Shown: positions 4,917 to 6,199 of the stretch, in pieces
Layout: the number at the start of each line of letters is the position of its first letter
Position numbering within the stretch: position 1 is the stretch's first letter
Assembly: GCA_946184715.1 (NCBI GenBank)
Contig: CAMHGU010000136.1
Location: 1-6,199, forward strand
Direction: 5' to 3'
DNA length: 6,199 nt
From: an uncultured bacterium
Lineage (GTDB): Bacteria > Bacteroidota > Bacteroidia > Bacteroidales > Muribaculaceae
Notes under the pieces: model-generated
The model's input: only the letters and a program-made list of their open reading frames with translations
Databases searched by the model: none
Told to the model about the DNA's origin: nothing
Program-made: the position numbers and the translations under genes

Positions 4917-6199
4917 ATGAACTTCTACAGCACCAACAACTACAACCATAAAGTGAAGCTCCGCGACGCAGTGCTGCGCGGCCTTGCCCCCGACCGCGGC
5001 CTCTATATGCCGGAGCGCATACCCGAATTTCCGCGAGCATTTTTCAACAACATAGGCAGCATGTCGCTCACCGACATCGCTTTCGTAGTGGCCTCGGCCT
5101 TCTTCGGCGACGAAGTGGAGAGCGACGCCCTGCAGCGCATCGTCAACGAGACCCTCAACTTCGACATTCCGCTCGTGAAAGTAGCCGACAATCGCTACTC
5201 GCTCGAGCTGTTCCACGGCCCTACGCTCGCCTTTAAGGACGTGGGCGCCCGCTTTATGGCCCGTCTGCTGGCCTACTTCAACCGTCACGACTACGATGCC
5301 GACATCAACGTGCTCGTGGCCACCTCGGGCGACACCGGCAGCGCCGTGGCCAACGGCTTCCTCGGCGTCGAAGGCGTGCACGTATTCGTGCTTTACCCCC
5401 ACGGCAAAGTGAGCAAAATCCAGGAGGCGCAGTTCACCACCCTCGGCCGCAACATCACCGCCATCGAGGTCACCGGCACCTTCGACGATTGCCAAGCCCT
5501 CGTCAAGGCCGCCTTCCTCGACCCCGAGCTCAACGAGCGAATGAAGCTCACCTCGGCCAACTCCATCAACGTGGCCCGCTTCCTGCCCCAGGCGTTCTAC
5601 TACTACCACGCCTACGCCCAGCTGGCAAGCCTCGGCCTGCCGCTCGACAAAGTGGTGGTGGCTGTGCCGAGCGGCAACTTCGGCAACCTCTGCGCCGGCC
5701 TAATCGCCCGCTTCACCGGCCTGCCCATCAGCCGCTTCATCGCTGCCAACAATGCCAACGACGTCTTCTATCAGTACCTGCAATCAGGCGAGTACCGACC
5801 GCGCCCCTCGGTGGCCACCATCGCCAACGCTATGGACGTGGGCGACCCCTCGAATTTCGCCCGTATTCTCGACCTCTACGGCTCCGACCACGAGGCCATC
5901 ATCGCCGACATCGCCGGAATCCACTACTCCGACGACGAGATTGCCGACACCATCAAGCGCGTGCATCGCCAGAACGGCTACCTCCTCGACCCCCACGGCG
6001 CCTGCGGCTACCAAGCCCTCTGCGACCTCGCCGAGCCTGACGAAGTGGGCGTATTTCTCGAGACGGCCCACCCCGCCAAATTCAAGCACACCGTGGACCA
6101 CATAATAGGCGACCCCGTCGAGATTCCCGAAAAGCTCAAAGCCTTCATCAAAGGCACCAAGCAGAGCGTGAAGCTCCCCGCCGCCTTCTCCCACTTCAA
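4917..6199 (+). CDS. thrC: Threonine synthase (ThrC), 3' end just outside window
   Basis: ThrC is a pyridoxal-phosphate enzyme that converts O-phosphohomoserine and water to threonine and phosphate, the last step of the pathway. The frame opens at ATG 4917 and gives 427 residues up to the window edge without a stop. The family is about 430-440 residues long, so only a few residues should be missing. The N-terminus (MNFYSTNN, then LRGLAPDRGLYMPE near residue 20) is typical. HGPTLAFKD (100-108) contains the cofactor lysine at residue 107, the same position as in E. coli ThrC. SGDTGSAV (137-144) and the phosphate-binding SGNFGN (252-257) follow. It starts 24 bases after the ApgM-like gene, in an A-rich context without a Shine-Dalgarno sequence, and should be co-transcribed with thrA. 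Nothing is broken in the part seen. Confidence 0.97.
   Translation, partial: MNFYSTNNYNHKVKLRDAVLRGLAPDRGLYMPERIPEFPRAFFNNIGSMSLTDIAFVVASAFFGDEVESDALQRIVNETLNFDIPLVKVADNRYSLELFHGPTLAFKDVGARFMARLLAYFNRHDYDADINVLVATSGDTGSAVANGFLGVEGVHVFVLYPHGKVSKIQEAQFTTLGRNITAIEVTGTFDDCQALVKAAFLDPELNERMKLTSANSINVARFLPQAFYYYHAYAQLASLGLPLDKVVVAVPSGNFGNLCAGLIARFTGLPISRFIAANNANDVFYQYLQSGEYRPRPSVATIANAMDVGDPSNFARILDLYGSDHEAIIADIAGIHYSDDEIADTIKRVHRQNGYLLDPHGACGYQALCDLAEPDEVGVFLETAHPAKFKHTVDHIIGDPVEIPEKLKAFIKGTKQSVKLPAAFSHF

Noticed and set aside
4056..5609. Open frame of 517 codons antisense to the ApgM-like gene and thrC
   Set aside because: It spans two well-supported plus-strand genes and their intergenic gap, has low-complexity Val/Gly/His/Ala composition and no domain signature. 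Its length comes from the rarity of stop codons in that frame of GC-rich DNA.

Overview
The window looks like chromosomal DNA from a GC-rich member of the Bacteroidota, probably Bacteroidales. The evidence is two promoters that fit the Bacteroides-type pattern (TTTG, 19-21 bases, TAnnTTTG), a tRNA gene without an encoded CCA end, A-rich start-codon contexts without Shine-Dalgarno sequences, and a threonine operon with the gene order and enzyme types typical of that phylum. Genus cannot be fixed from this sequence.

Layout. (1) Bases 1-605, minus strand: the first 201 codons of metK, S-adenosylmethionine (SAM) synthetase; its 3' half lies outside the window. (2) Bases 606-975 carry no protein gene but are dense in control elements. 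On the minus strand there is a promoter (847-816), a SAM-II type riboswitch aptamer (799-744) and an intrinsic terminator (695-655) ahead of metK. On the plus strand there is a near-perfect Bacteroidota promoter (906-936) driving a tRNA. (3) Bases 976-1046: tRNA-Gln(UUG), followed by a strong intrinsic terminator at 1053-1088. (4) Bases 1131-1162: a promoter for the threonine operon. (5) Bases 1215 to the window end: thrA (fused aspartokinase/homoserine dehydrogenase), an ApgM/phosphoglycerate-mutase-like gene that probably supplies homoserine kinase, and thrC (threonine synthase, cut a few codons before its end). Gaps inside the operon are only 21 and 24 bases.

How it works together. ThrA phosphorylates aspartate and reduces aspartate semialdehyde to homoserine, the ApgM-like enzyme is predicted to phosphorylate homoserine, and ThrC converts phosphohomoserine to threonine. 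Homoserine is also the precursor of methionine, which MetK turns into SAM, so the window pairs two outlets of the aspartate family on divergent transcripts. Control appears to differ: metK is predicted to be switched off by SAM through transcription attenuation, while the threonine operon shows no leader peptide or known riboswitch and probably relies on threonine feedback through the two ACT motifs in ThrA.

Most worth a second look: the SAM-II aptamer coupled to a terminator with a plausible antiterminator, and the non-canonical homoserine kinase in the thrB position.
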